Assembly (NCBI RefSeq): GCF_900188325.1
Contig: NZ_FZPD01000004.1
Coordinates: forward strand, 564,501 to 628,500
Source of the DNA: Ekhidna lutea
GTDB lineage: Bacteria; Bacteroidota; Bacteroidia; Cytophagales; Cyclobacteriaceae
DNA length: 64,000 nucleotides
Direction of reading: 5' to 3'
Shown here in pieces: positions 16,405 to 24,702 of this stretch; position 1 is the first letter of the stretch; each line of letters starts with the position of its first letter. Under the pieces are notes generated by a model. The model saw nothing but the letters and a program-made list of their open reading frames with translations. It was not told where the DNA came from and made no database searches. Both the position numbers and the translations under genes were made by a program.

Positions 16405-18804
16405 ATGTTAGTAGTAAAAAGAGACGGAAGACGAGAGTCCGTAAAATTTGACAAAATCACAGCTCGGATTGAAAAGCTGTGTTATGGTTTAAACGCTGAC
16501 TATGTAAAGCCAGTAGAAATTGCCAAGAAGGTAATTGATGGGTTGTATGATGGTGTGTCTACCATCGAATTGGACAACCTTGCAGCTGAGACAGCTGCAA
16601 CAATGACGACACGCCACCCTGATTTCGCGAAGCTGGCAGCTAGAATTTCAATATCAAACCTGCATAAGGTTACGGAGACCTCATTCTCAAACACTATGAA
16701 GAGAATGTATGAGTTCATTAATCCGAAAACCGGAGGAAATGCAGCATTACTTTCTAAGGAGGTTTACGGAATCATTCGAAAAAATGCAAAGAGACTGGAT
16801 GATGCGGTTGATTACGATAGAGATTACAACTACGACTACTTCGGCTATAAGACATTAGAGCGTTCATACTTAATGAAACTTGATGGCAAAATTGTGGAGC
16901 GTCCACAACATATGCTTATGAGAGTTTCTGTGGGTATACACGGTGAAGACATTGATTCGGCTATTCAGACGTATAACCTAATGTCAGAAAAGTGGTTTAC
17001 ACATGCCACTCCTACCCTTTTCAATGCCGGAACACCAAAACCTCAGCTTTCATCTTGTTTCTTACTTACCATGCAGGATGATAGTATCGATGGCATCTAC
17101 GATACATTAAAGCAATGTGCGAAGATTTCACAATCTGCCGGTGGTATTGGTTTAAGCATTCATAATGTAAGAGCAACGGGTGCGTATATCAAAGGAACCA
17201 ATGGTACTTCCAATGGAATTGTGCCAATGCTTCGAAACTTTGACATGACTGCCCGGTACGTTGATCAGGGTGGTGGAAAGAGAAAAGGAAGCTTTGCGAT
17301 CTACCTGGAGCCATGGCATGCTGACATTTTCGATTTCCTTGATCTTAGAAAGAATCACGGTAAAGAAGAGATGCGAGCAAGAGACTTGTTCTATGCACTT
17401 TGGATTCCGGACCTTTTCATGAAGCGAGTAGAAGAAAACGGTGATTGGACTATCATGTCTCCAGATGAATGCCCCGGACTCTACGAGGCGTATGGTGATG
17501 AGTTCGAAGCGCTCTATGAAAAGTACGAGCGAGAAGGCAAAGGAAGAAAAACTATAAAGGCACAAGACTTGTGGTTTGAAATTCTTGAAGCACAAATTGA
17601 GACAGGTACTCCTTATATGTTATATAAGGACGCAGCTAACAAAAAATCGAACCAGAAAAACCTGGGAACCATCCGATCCAGTAACTTATGTACCGAGATC
17701 ATGGAGTACACTTCTAAAGATGAAGTGGCTGTTTGTAATCTGGCTTCCATTGCTCTTTCAAGGTTTGTTATAGATGGCAAGTTCGATCATCAGAAACTTT
17801 ATGAAATCACTAAAGTGGTGACTCGCAACCTGAATAAGGTAATTGATGTGAACTACTATCCTGTCCCAGAAGCAAGAAATTCCAACATGAAGCACCGTCC
17901 TATTGGTATTGGTGTTCAGGGTCTTGCTGATACATTCTTACTTTTGAAAATGGCTTTCGAGTCTGAAGAAGCAAAGAAACTGAACAAAGAAATCTTTGAA
18001 ACCATCTACTATGCGGCTATGGAAACATCCATGGAAATAGCACAGGTAGAAGGTGCGTACGAAACATTTAAAGGATCCCCTGTATCTAAAGGAGTGTTCC
18101 AGTTTGATATGTGGGGTGTAACTCCGGATTCTGGAAGATGGGACTGGACAGACCTGAAGCAAAAAGTGAAGAAAAATGGGGTGAGAAACTCATTACTTCT
18201 CGCACCAATGCCAACTGCCTCTACTTCTCAGATTCTTGGAAACAATGAGTGCTTTGAGCCATATACTTCAAACCTCTACCTAAGAAGAGTACTGTCTGGA
18301 GAGTTCATTGTCGCTAACAAGCACTTAATGAGTGAACTGATAGATCTAGGCCTTTGGGATGATCGAATGATGAATCGAATCAAAGCTGAGAATGGTTCAA
18401 TTCAGAACATTGCCGAGATTCCGGACGAAATCAAAGAAAGATATAAGACCGTATGGGAAATCTCACAGAAGGCAATCATTGATATGTCTGCTGACAGAGG
18501 AGCGTATATCTGTCAAAGCCAGAGCTTGAATATCCACCTGCAGGATGCCAATTTTGGTAAGATGACTTCTATGCACTTCTACGCCTGGAAAAAAGGATTG
18601 AAGACAGGCATGTACTACTTGAGAACGAAAGCGGCTACTGACGCAATCAAGTTTACCGTATCAAAAGAAAAACAGGAACAGCCAAAGGAAGTTACAGCCG
18701 TTCAGACGGCATCAGCGACTCAGACACAAGCACAGATTGATCAGCAAGCTGCCATGCAGTGTTCACTTGACAATCCGGATGATTGTGAGATGTGCGGTTC
18801 TTAA
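16405..18804 (+). CDS. nrdA: Class Ia ribonucleotide reductase, large (catalytic) subunit
   Basis: A 799-residue enzyme that reduces ribonucleoside diphosphates to deoxy forms. The N-terminal ~90 residues ([20 protein letters not shown]) are an ATP-cone allosteric domain. Active-site Cys218 lies in SSCFLLTM, and Asn427-Cys429-Glu431 in [10 protein letters not shown] supply the radical site; [10 protein letters not shown] follows. The C-terminal CEMCGS gives the thioredoxin-reducible cysteine pair. It is in an operon with nrdB and ends at the terminator at 18833-18864. Confidence 0.97.
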   Translation: MLVVKRDGRRESVKFDKITARIEKLCYGLNADYVKPVEIAKKVIDGLYDGVSTIELDNLAAETAATMTTRHPDFAKLAARISISNLHKVTETSFSNTMKRMYEFINPKTGGNAALLSKEVYGIIRKNAKRLDDAVDYDRDYNYDYFGYKTLERSYLMKLDGKIVERPQHMLMRVSVGIHGEDIDSAIQTYNLMSEKWFTHATPTLFNAGTPKPQLSSCFLLTMQDDSIDGIYDTLKQCAKISQSAGGIGLSIHNVRATGAYIKGTNGTSNGIVPMLRNFDMTARYVDQGGGKRKGSFAIYLEPWHADIFDFLDLRKNHGKEEMRARDLFYALWIPDLFMKRVEENGDWTIMSPDECPGLYEAYGDEFEALYEKYEREGKGRKTIKAQDLWFEILEAQIETGTPYMLYKDAANKKSNQKNLGTIRSSNLCTEIMEYTSKDEVAVCNLASIALSRFVIDGKFDHQKLYEITKVVTRNLNKVIDVNYYPVPEARNSNMKHRPIGIGVQGLADTFLLLKMAFESEEAKKLNKEIFETIYYAAMETSMEIAQVEGAYETFKGSPVSKGVFQFDMWGVTPDSGRWDWTDLKQKVKKNGVRNSLLLAPMPTASTSQILGNNECFEPYTSNLYLRRVLSGEFIVANKHLMSELIDLGLWDDRMMNRIKAENGSIQNIAEIPDEIKERYKTVWEISQKAIIDMSADRGAYICQSQSLNIHLQDANFGKMTSMHFYAWKKGLKTGMYYLRTKAATDAIKFTVSKEKQEQPKEVTAVQTASATQTQAQIDQQAAMQCSLDNPDDCEMCGS

Positions 18805-18832
18805 CATAAATAAGTGTAATTCTAGCTTTAGA

Positions 18833-18870
18833 AAAGCCCTGATTTCATTTGAAGTCAGGGCTTTGTTTTT
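18833..18870 (+). terminator. Terminator of nrdBA, overlapping the end of the Doc gene
   Basis: 10-bp perfect stem AAAGCCCTGA (18833-18842) / TCAGGGCTTT (18855-18864) followed by GTTTTT. The 3' arm also encodes the last codons and stop of the convergent toxin gene, so the hairpin sequence is constrained twice. Confidence 0.88.
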
Positions 18871-19241
18871 AAGTGCTCTTGCAGCCATGTAACAACCTCA
18901 TTCTCTTGAATGTTTCCTGCTGCTAATTCTGTGATAAAGATCACGACTTCTTTCTCATCAATTTCAATATCTACCTGATTGATCAACAGAAAAGTTATAG
19001 CAGAGATGAAACCAGTCCGCTTATTTCCATCCTGAAAGGGGTGGTTTCTAATAATACCGAAGGCATATGCCGCTGCACACTCAATTAAAGAAGCGCTTTC
19101 ATATGCATGAAGGTTTATTGGTCTCGCTAATGCTGAATCCAATAGTCCTTCATCCCTGATTCCAACAAGTCCTCCATGTTCAGAAATTTGCTCATTATGA
19201 ATACTGTAAATCAGCTTTTTCGTTAACCATTTAATTTCCAT
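18855..19241 (-). CDS. doc: Doc (death-on-curing) family Fic toxin
   Basis: A 128-residue single-domain Fic-fold protein with the Doc signature HPFQDGNKRTGF at about residue 67. Phage P1 Doc phosphorylates elongation factor Tu and stops translation; the same activity is likely here. The preceding gene is an AbrB-fold antitoxin whose stop codon shares one base with this ATG (TAATG), so the two are translationally coupled. The Fic motif has the catalytic His, Asp/Gly-Asn and Arg, so the toxin should be active. Confidence 0.9.
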   Translation of the reverse strand: MEIKWLTKKLIYSIHNEQISEHGGLVGIRDEGLLDSALARPINLHAYESASLIECAAAYAFGIIRNHPFQDGNKRTGFISAITFLLINQVDIEIDEKEVVIFITELAAGNIQENEVVTWLQEHLKTKP

Positions 19242-19465
19242 TACTTAGCCAACTCCCTCAAAGCATTTCGATATTTCTTCATCACTTTTTTAGCAGCATT
19301 CATTTGCTCCTCAAATTCCACATCATAGGCTGTCAGCTCGATTCCATTAGGAGTATCCACAAAAAAAATTGTGTCTCCCTTCTCTACTTTTAATTTTTCC
19401 ATAATCTCTTTTGGAAGTACCACTCCCACTGAAGATCCAATCGTTGTTACTTTAGCCTTTCTCAT
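19241..19465 (-). CDS. AbrB/MazE-type antitoxin
   Basis: A 74-residue protein with an N-terminal SpoVT/AbrB/MazE DNA-binding swapped-hairpin domain (KVTTIGSSVGVVLPKEIMEK) and a charged C-terminal helix (NAAKKVMKKYRNALRELAK) that would neutralise the toxin. It is first in the antitoxin-toxin operon. The direct repeats at 19474-19496 just upstream are probable binding sites for self-repression. Confidence 0.88.
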   Translation of the reverse strand: MRKAKVTTIGSSVGVVLPKEIMEKLKVEKGDTIFFVDTPNGIELTAYDVEFEEQMNAAKKVMKKYRNALRELAK

Positions 19466-19469
19466 AACA

Positions 19470-19496
19470 CAAAATTATAACAATTATTATAACGAT
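19470..19496 (-). promoter_or_regulatory. Promoter and operator repeats of the toxin-antitoxin operon
   Basis: On the minus strand TAATTTTG (19470-19477) fits the TAnnTTTG -7 consensus just before the antitoxin ATG. It overlaps the first of two 11-bp direct repeats, ATTATAACAAT (19474-19484) and ATTATAACGAT (19486-19496), given as read on the plus strand, 12 bp apart. Binding of the AbrB-type antitoxin here would block transcription; that is inference from arrangement. Confidence 0.6.
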
Positions 19497-19566
19497 GATT
19501 ACCCTGTTAAAGTTATATTTCATCTACGTATAATTATGTAAATTGCTTATCACTAAAAATCACATT

Positions 19567-20262
19567 ATGAAAAAGCTACTAACAATCACTCTTTCAGTTT
19601 TTACACTTTCATTGTTTGGCCAGTGTAATGATGCGTTCTTTCCATTTGAGGAAGGCGTGAATTTTGAACAGACTTCTTATGACAAAAAAGGAAAGACTCA
19701 GGGTAGGACTATAAGTACAGTACTCAATGTAGATGGGTCATCTGCCACCGTCAAAAATGTTTTCTTCGATAAAAAAGATGAAGAAGTGGCCGATGGTAAA
19801 TACACCATCATCTGTGAGGGAGATGTCATTAAAATGGACTTTAATAATTTCATCCCGGAGGAGATGTTGAGTCAGTACGGAGATGCAGAGGTAAAAGTAG
19901 AAGGAGATTTTATCACCATCCCGGATGATTTACAGGAAGGTCAAACACTGCAAGATGGATCCGGAACTGTAACCATCATTATGGCTAGTCAGGCTGCTAT
20001 GAATATAAAAATGGACATGGAGATCGTAGACAGGAAAGTGGAAAAAGCTGAAACATTAGATACACCTGCCGGCTCTTTTGATACTTACAAAATCTCACAA
20101 AAAACCATTGTCACTATGAATATGATGGGCATGAAAAAAACGACAGAAACTTCATCCGCTTCATGGTTTTCTAAAGGTGTTGGTATGGTGAAAAATGAAA
20201 GCTATGATAAAAAAGGCAACCTTGCCGGCTACTCTTTACTCACAGCTTTCAATAAAAATTAA
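19567..20262 (+). CDS. Secreted TapB/DUF3108-like protein
   Basis: A 231-residue exported protein. MKKLLTITLSVFTLSLFGQC is a signal peptide, possibly with Sec cleavage after FGQ. The mature protein (FPFEEGVNFEQTSYDKKGK ... LDTPAGSFDTYKISQKT ... SASWFSKGVGMVKNESYDKK) follows the beta-rich pattern of DUF3108/TapB-like periplasmic proteins. The function of this family is poorly known. ATG 19567 is preferred over an ATG 24 bp upstream because it places the signal peptide at the start. Its stop overlaps the acsA stop by 4 bp. Confidence 0.75.
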   Translation: MKKLLTITLSVFTLSLFGQCNDAFFPFEEGVNFEQTSYDKKGKTQGRTISTVLNVDGSSATVKNVFFDKKDEEVADGKYTIICEGDVIKMDFNNFIPEEMLSQYGDAEVKVEGDFITIPDDLQEGQTLQDGSGTVTIIMASQAAMNIKMDMEIVDRKVEKAETLDTPAGSFDTYKISQKTIVTMNMMGMKKTTETSSASWFSKGVGMVKNESYDKKGNLAGYSLLTAFNKN

Positions 20263-22154
20263 TGAGCTCCTTTAATAATTTCTTCCACCACCTCAGGGTT
20301 TAGTAATGTCGAGGTATCTCCCATGTTATCAGTATCCTTACTGGCAATCTTTCGAAGGATCCTTCGCATGATTTTTCCTGAGCGAGTTTTCGGTAACCCG
20401 GATACTAACTGAATATGATCGGGCTTAGCAATAGGTCCGATCATTTTTTTGACCGTTTGCCGTATCTCCTCCTCTATTCCATCGGTCTCAGCTATTACAA
20501 AGGCATAGATACCTTGTCCTTTGATATCATGCGGAAATCCAACCACTGCTGATTCCACCACCTTAGGATGCTCATCAATAGCGTTCTCCACCTCTGCAGT
20601 TCCCATTCTATGTCCGGAGACATTTATTACATCATCTACCCGACCCAGTATTCTTAAATAGCCATCGTGATCTCTCTTCGCACCATCACCGGTGAAATAC
20701 ATGTTCTTGTAAGTAGAAAAATAAGTCTGTCTGCATCTCTCATGATCACCGTAGGTGGTTCTTAAAATGGAGGGCCATGGGTGTTTAATGCATAGGTTGC
20801 CTTCTACATTATTTCCCTCGAGTTCATTACCATCAGCATCGACAATGATGGGTTGAATGCCCGGCAATGGAAGAGATGCATGCGCAGGTTTATTTGGTGT
20901 AATGCCAGCTAGCGCTGAGATCATAATTCCGCCGGTTTCGGTTTGCCACCAGGTGTCTACCAATGGACATTTTCCTTTTCCAATATGCTCATGATACCAA
21001 TGCCATGCCTCCTCGTTAATTGGCTCGCCTACAGAACCAATGACGGTGATGGTATCTAGTTTATGTTTTTGAACAGGCTCCAAACCATGCGCCTGTAAAG
21101 CCCGAATAGCAGTTGGAGCTGTGTAGAATTGATTGACTTTATGCTTATCGCACACCTCCCAAAATCGTCCCGCATCAGGATAAGTAGGAACTCCCTCAAA
21201 CATGATAGTAGTAGCTCCTGCCAGCAATGGCCCATATACGATGTATGAGTGACCGGTAATCCATCCAACATCAGCAGTACACCAATAGATGTCTCGTGGT
21301 TTATATTGAAAGACATTAAGGAACGAATAATAGGTAAAGATCATATACCCTCCACACGTATGCACCACTCCTTTAGGCTTCCCCGTAGACCCTGAGGTGT
21401 AAAGAATGAAAAGCAAGTCTTCTGAGTCCATTTCCTCAGCATCATGTTGATCAGACATATTCATGATTGCATCATGCCACCAAATATCCCTTCCTTCCTT
21501 CATCTTGACATCTGTTTTCGTTCGTTGATACACGATAACTTTTTCTACAGATGTCGTTTTTTCTAATGCCTCATCCACCAATCCCTTCACATCTATTGTT
21601 TTCGCGCCTCTAAAATTTCCATCAGCCGTAAGCACCATCTTCGCCTCACAGTCATTGATTCGATCAGCCAGCGCACTTGAAGAAAAACCAGCAAACACGA
21701 CTGAATGAACTGCACCAATTCTTGCGCAAGCCATCATTGCAACAGCAGCTTCCGGAACCATTGGCATATAAATAATTACCCGATCACCTTTACCGACCCC
21801 ATTGGCAATCATGGTATTTGAAAACTGACAGACCTTAGCATGGAGCTCTTTGTACGTAATTGATTGACCCTTTTCATTCGGATCATTTGGCTCCCATAAA
21901 ATGGCTACCTGATCTCCACGGTCTTCCAAGTGCCGATCCAATAAATTTTCTGTGATGTTTAACTTCCCGTCAACGAACCATTTGACATTCGGGTCTTTAA
22001 AATTCCACTCAAGTGTCTTACTCCACTTTTTCCTCCAAGTAAACGAATCGGCGATTTCAGACCAGAATTTTTCCGGATCCTTAATGCTGCGATCATAAGT
22101 TTGCGTGTATTCAAGTAAAGATGATATCCTATGTGCTTCAGTAAAATCGTTCAT
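20259..22154 (-). CDS. acsA: Acetyl-CoA synthetase (AMP-forming)
   Basis: A 631-residue adenylate-forming enzyme that activates acetate to acetyl-CoA through acetyl-AMP. The ATP-binding loop is FILYTSGSTGKPKGVVHT, the Trp-containing acyl-pocket segment is DTWWQTETGG, and the C-terminal catalytic lysine is in LPKTRSGKIMRRILR, also the site of regulatory acetylation in relatives. ATG 22154 (MNDFTEAHRISS) is chosen since family members begin about there; 23 further residues upstream are not family-like. Confidence 0.95.
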   Translation of the reverse strand: MNDFTEAHRISSLLEYTQTYDRSIKDPEKFWSEIADSFTWRKKWSKTLEWNFKDPNVKWFVDGKLNITENLLDRHLEDRGDQVAILWEPNDPNEKGQSITYKELHAKVCQFSNTMIANGVGKGDRVIIYMPMVPEAAVAMMACARIGAVHSVVFAGFSSSALADRINDCEAKMVLTADGNFRGAKTIDVKGLVDEALEKTTSVEKVIVYQRTKTDVKMKEGRDIWWHDAIMNMSDQHDAEEMDSEDLLFILYTSGSTGKPKGVVHTCGGYMIFTYYSFLNVFQYKPRDIYWCTADVGWITGHSYIVYGPLLAGATTIMFEGVPTYPDAGRFWEVCDKHKVNQFYTAPTAIRALQAHGLEPVQKHKLDTITVIGSVGEPINEEAWHWYHEHIGKGKCPLVDTWWQTETGGIMISALAGITPNKPAHASLPLPGIQPIIVDADGNELEGNNVEGNLCIKHPWPSILRTTYGDHERCRQTYFSTYKNMYFTGDGAKRDHDGYLRILGRVDDVINVSGHRMGTAEVENAIDEHPKVVESAVVGFPHDIKGQGIYAFVIAETDGIEEEIRQTVKKMIGPIAKPDHIQLVSGLPKTRSGKIMRRILRKIASKDTDNMGDTSTLLNPEVVEEIIKGAH

Positions 22155-22271
22155 ATTTTTAAAGCTAATAAATGTGCACCTTTGCTCCATGAGATAGGAG
22201 TACCATTCTGAATGAATGGACAATGTAAATTTCTCTTTGTTAAAAGCTTTTACATTTCAAAAGAAAAATCC

Positions 22272-22279
22272 TATCTTTG
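22272..22279 (+). promoter_or_regulatory. Predicted -7 promoter element of rpsT
   Basis: TATCTTTG, an exact TAnnTTTG match identical to the rplU element, 33 bp before the rpsT ATG. The -33 position is T-rich but lacks a clean TTTG. Confidence 0.65.
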
Positions 22280-22312
22280 CCGTCCTAAAATTTTGGAATA
22301 CAGAAAAGCGTT

Positions 22313-22564
22313 ATGGCAAACCATAAATCAGCACTTAAGAGAATTAGAAGCAACGAAGCGAAGAGACTGAGAAACAGATATCAGCATAAAACGACTCGTA
22401 CGTTCATTAAAAGACTAAAAGAAACAACTGATAAGAAAGCTGGTGAAGAGCTTTTGACTCAAGTTATTTCTATGGTGGATAAACTTGCTAAGAAGAATAT
22501 CATCCACAATAACAAAGCAGGTCACTTGAAGTCTCAATTGACCAAGCACGTAGCTGGACTTTAA
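22313..22564 (+). CDS. rpsT: 30S ribosomal protein S20
   Basis: An 83-residue, highly basic, all-helical 16S rRNA-binding protein. The opening MANHKSALKRIRSNEAKRLR and the later KNIIHNNKAGHLKSQLTKHV are the family signatures. It forms a single-gene unit with its own -7 element and terminator. Confidence 0.97.
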   Translation: MANHKSALKRIRSNEAKRLRNRYQHKTTRTFIKRLKETTDKKAGEELLTQVISMVDKLAKKNIIHNNKAGHLKSQLTKHVAGL

Positions 22565-22590
22565 GTTTTAGCTAAAAGACATTTTTTTTA

Positions 22591-22621
22591 CCCTGCGCAA
22601 GCAATTGTGCAGGGTTTTTTT
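22591..22621 (+). terminator. Intrinsic terminator of rpsT
   Basis: 10-bp stem CCCTGCGCAA / TTGTGCAGGG (one G-T pair) with a 4-base loop, followed by seven T. Confidence 0.9.
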
Positions 22622-22671
22622 GTTTCAAAACCAAAGTGGTTTATCCCGAAGGTTTTATTTTGCATCTTGCT

Positions 22672-23364
22672 ATGGAAGATAACCGTTTGACCATAAAACG
22701 ATGGGCAGAAGAGGATAGACCTAGAGAAAAACTACTCCTCAAAGGGAAGTCAGCACTTTCTGAAGCCGAGCTCATTGCGATACTTATTGGTTCTGGTAAT
22801 ACAGAACAAACTGCGGTAGAGTTATCACAACATATCCTAAAGCAATGTGGTAATAGTATTGCATCCCTTGCAAGGCTCTCTGTAAAAGATCTTCAAAAAT
22901 TTAAAGGCATAGGTGAAGCAAAGGCCATATCCATTGTGGCTGCATTGGAAATCGGAAGGCGAAGGAAAGAGGCGGAACCTATGAAACGAATCAAAATAAC
23001 TTCATCGAATGATGGATTTGAACTTCTACGAGGTGACTTCATGGATCTCAATCATGAAGAATTTTGGTTGATATTACTAAAGCGAAACAATGAAGTGATA
23101 AAAAAAGAGATGCTGAGTCGGGGTGGAGTTTCGGGCACGGTGGTCGATGCAAAAATCATTTTCAAACGGGCCCTGGAAGAAACTGCTAGTGGTCTTATTT
23201 TAGCTCATAATCATCCAAGTGGGAACATGAAGCCAAGTCATGAAGATATTAATTTGACAAAGCGCCTAAAAGAGGCCGGGAGGTCACTTGACATTTCTGT
23301 ACTTGACCACCTTATCATTACAGATAATGATTATTTCAGCTTCGCTGATGAAGGTCTTTTGTAA
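22672..23364 (+). CDS. radC: RadC/JAB domain DNA-repair-associated protein
   Basis: A 230-residue protein. The N-terminal part (RPREKLLLKGKSALSEAELI) and helix-hairpin-helix (LQKFKGIGEAKAISIVAALE, ~70-90) precede a JAMM/MPN metalloprotease-like domain with AHNHPSGNMKPSHEDI and LDHLIITDNDYFSF, so the His-x-His and Asp metal ligands are present. Despite the name, a direct repair role of RadC is disputed. ATG 22672 (MEDNRLTIKRWAEEDRPREK) matches homologues; an upstream GTG is unlikely. Confidence 0.93.
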   Translation: MEDNRLTIKRWAEEDRPREKLLLKGKSALSEAELIAILIGSGNTEQTAVELSQHILKQCGNSIASLARLSVKDLQKFKGIGEAKAISIVAALEIGRRRKEAEPMKRIKITSSNDGFELLRGDFMDLNHEEFWLILLKRNNEVIKKEMLSRGGVSGTVVDAKIIFKRALEETASGLILAHNHPSGNMKPSHEDINLTKRLKEAGRSLDISVLDHLIITDNDYFSFADEGLL

Positions 23365-23387
23365 GTCTCTTGGCTAAATTTACTCCC

Positions 23388-23981
23388 ATGAAAAAAGCAT
23401 GGCTCATTCTTATCCCGGTTGTGTTGGTGATTTTCTTCATGGTTCGATCAGGAGGAAACGATGAAAACTACATTCAGGAGATCCATCAATTTTGGGAAGA
23501 ACGTCATGACTTCTTTAGGTCATCTCAGGCCAGTCCCTTCGTTCAAAAAGGAGTAGATTATCAGGAAGTAGAATACTATGAACCGAATCCTGAATTCAAA
23601 GTCAATGGGAAATTAGATCGATTCACAAAACGAGAAACACTGACACTGGGTAATAGTGACGGCACCACAACCACGTACTTAAAATTTGCAAATGCTACTT
23701 TTAAAATGAAAGGCAAAGAATGCTCATTACTGATTCTAAAAGCACTTGGCTTTGGCAATCAATACTTGTTAGCTTTTGGGGATGCCACCAGTGGAGAAAC
23801 AACCTATGGAGGTGGTCGGTACCTGGATGTAATGATTGGTAAGTCAGGTCAAATTTCGCTTGACTTTAATAAAGCATACAATCCATATTGCGCCTACTTT
23901 GCTGACTTCACCTGTCCCCTTCCTCCATCAGAAAATCTTCTGGAAGTAGCAATTGAGGCTGGCGAGAAGAACTACGATTAA
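23388..23981 (+). CDS. DUF1684 domain protein, membrane-anchored
   Basis: A 197-residue protein with an N-terminal hydrophobic anchor (AWLILIPVVLVIFFMV, ~4-19) and a DUF1684 domain ending in the strongly conserved SGETTYGGGRYLD, DFNKAYNPYCAYF and CPLPPSENLLEVAIEAGEK. The domain's function is not established. It starts 23 bp after radC and may share its transcript. A TTG upstream of the ATG at 23388 was not chosen. Confidence 0.87.
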   Translation: MKKAWLILIPVVLVIFFMVRSGGNDENYIQEIHQFWEERHDFFRSSQASPFVQKGVDYQEVEYYEPNPEFKVNGKLDRFTKRETLTLGNSDGTTTTYLKFANATFKMKGKECSLLILKALGFGNQYLLAFGDATSGETTYGGGRYLDVMIGKSGQISLDFNKAYNPYCAYFADFTCPLPPSENLLEVAIEAGEKNYD

Positions 23982-24001
23982 CACTCATAAGAATTTTTAG
24001 A

Positions 24002-24634
24002 GTGAAAAATATTTCAGTAACCCTTTTGATTTTTCTGGTAAGTTGTTCAAGCTCCAAAATAATTTCTTTTACGAGCTTTCCTAGAATCCAAAAAGGAACA
24101 AACGTAATGGTGATGTCCATCTATGGAGTAGATGAATTGCATGGACTCCACCTGTTTGATCTTGCAAAGAAAAAGCTATCTGAAACCAATGCTTTGCTTT
24201 ATATGCCTGAGCAAGAATATTCTCTTTTAGAAAAAGGGGTTCCAAAAGAAACCATCTATTCAAATCAAATTTCAGACTCATTAAAAACAATAATTGCACT
24301 AAGAAGTAAGTCACGATATATTTTAAAAGTTGAAGTTTTAGATTCCTCCGGGGGTAGCTTATTTGGATCTTACACGGCCAATGAGTTAAATAGATACAAC
24401 TCTCCTTTTAATCAGGCAAACGAAAGAAATACGGCAGTCATAGCATTTACCGTTTACGATACCGATCGAAACATAACAGAAAACAAATTTCATGTTAAAA
24501 CTCAGATCAATCCTCTTACGATTGACGAGGATGGAGGTGAGTCAAGAATCAATTTTACCTCAGAAAACACAGCCATTTCAAAAGCCTTTATGAAAGGAAT
24601 TAAGCAATTAAAAAAAGGTGTGATTAACAATTAA
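24002..24634 (+). CDS. Hypothetical lipoprotein
   Basis: A 210-residue protein starting at GTG. MKNISVTLLIFLVSCSSS is a short lipoprotein signal with lipobox LVSC. The mature part has an ATPase-free alpha/beta pattern (KGTNVMVMSIYGVDELHG, SRYILKVEVLDSSGGS, IAFTVYDTDRN) reminiscent of beta-sandwich envelope proteins. No family was recognised. It lies 20 bp after the DUF1684 gene, so the two may be co-expressed. Confidence 0.72.
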   Translation: MKNISVTLLIFLVSCSSSKIISFTSFPRIQKGTNVMVMSIYGVDELHGLHLFDLAKKKLSETNALLYMPEQEYSLLEKGVPKETIYSNQISDSLKTIIALRSKSRYILKVEVLDSSGGSLFGSYTANELNRYNSPFNQANERNTAVIAFTVYDTDRNITENKFHVKTQINPLTIDEDGGESRINFTSENTAISKAFMKGIKQLKKGVINN

Positions 24635-24666
24635 ACCAAAGCGGCTTAACACCTTATCAGATTCCT

Positions 24667-24674
24667 TATTTTTG
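24667..24674 (+). promoter_or_regulatory. Predicted -7 promoter element of pheT
   Basis: TATTTTTG, an exact TAnnTTTG match, 28 bp before the pheT ATG. It probably drives the whole pheT - coiled coil - zapA run. Confidence 0.6.
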
Positions 24675-24702
24675 CTCACTTAATTCAGAGACAAGCGAAA
24701 GA

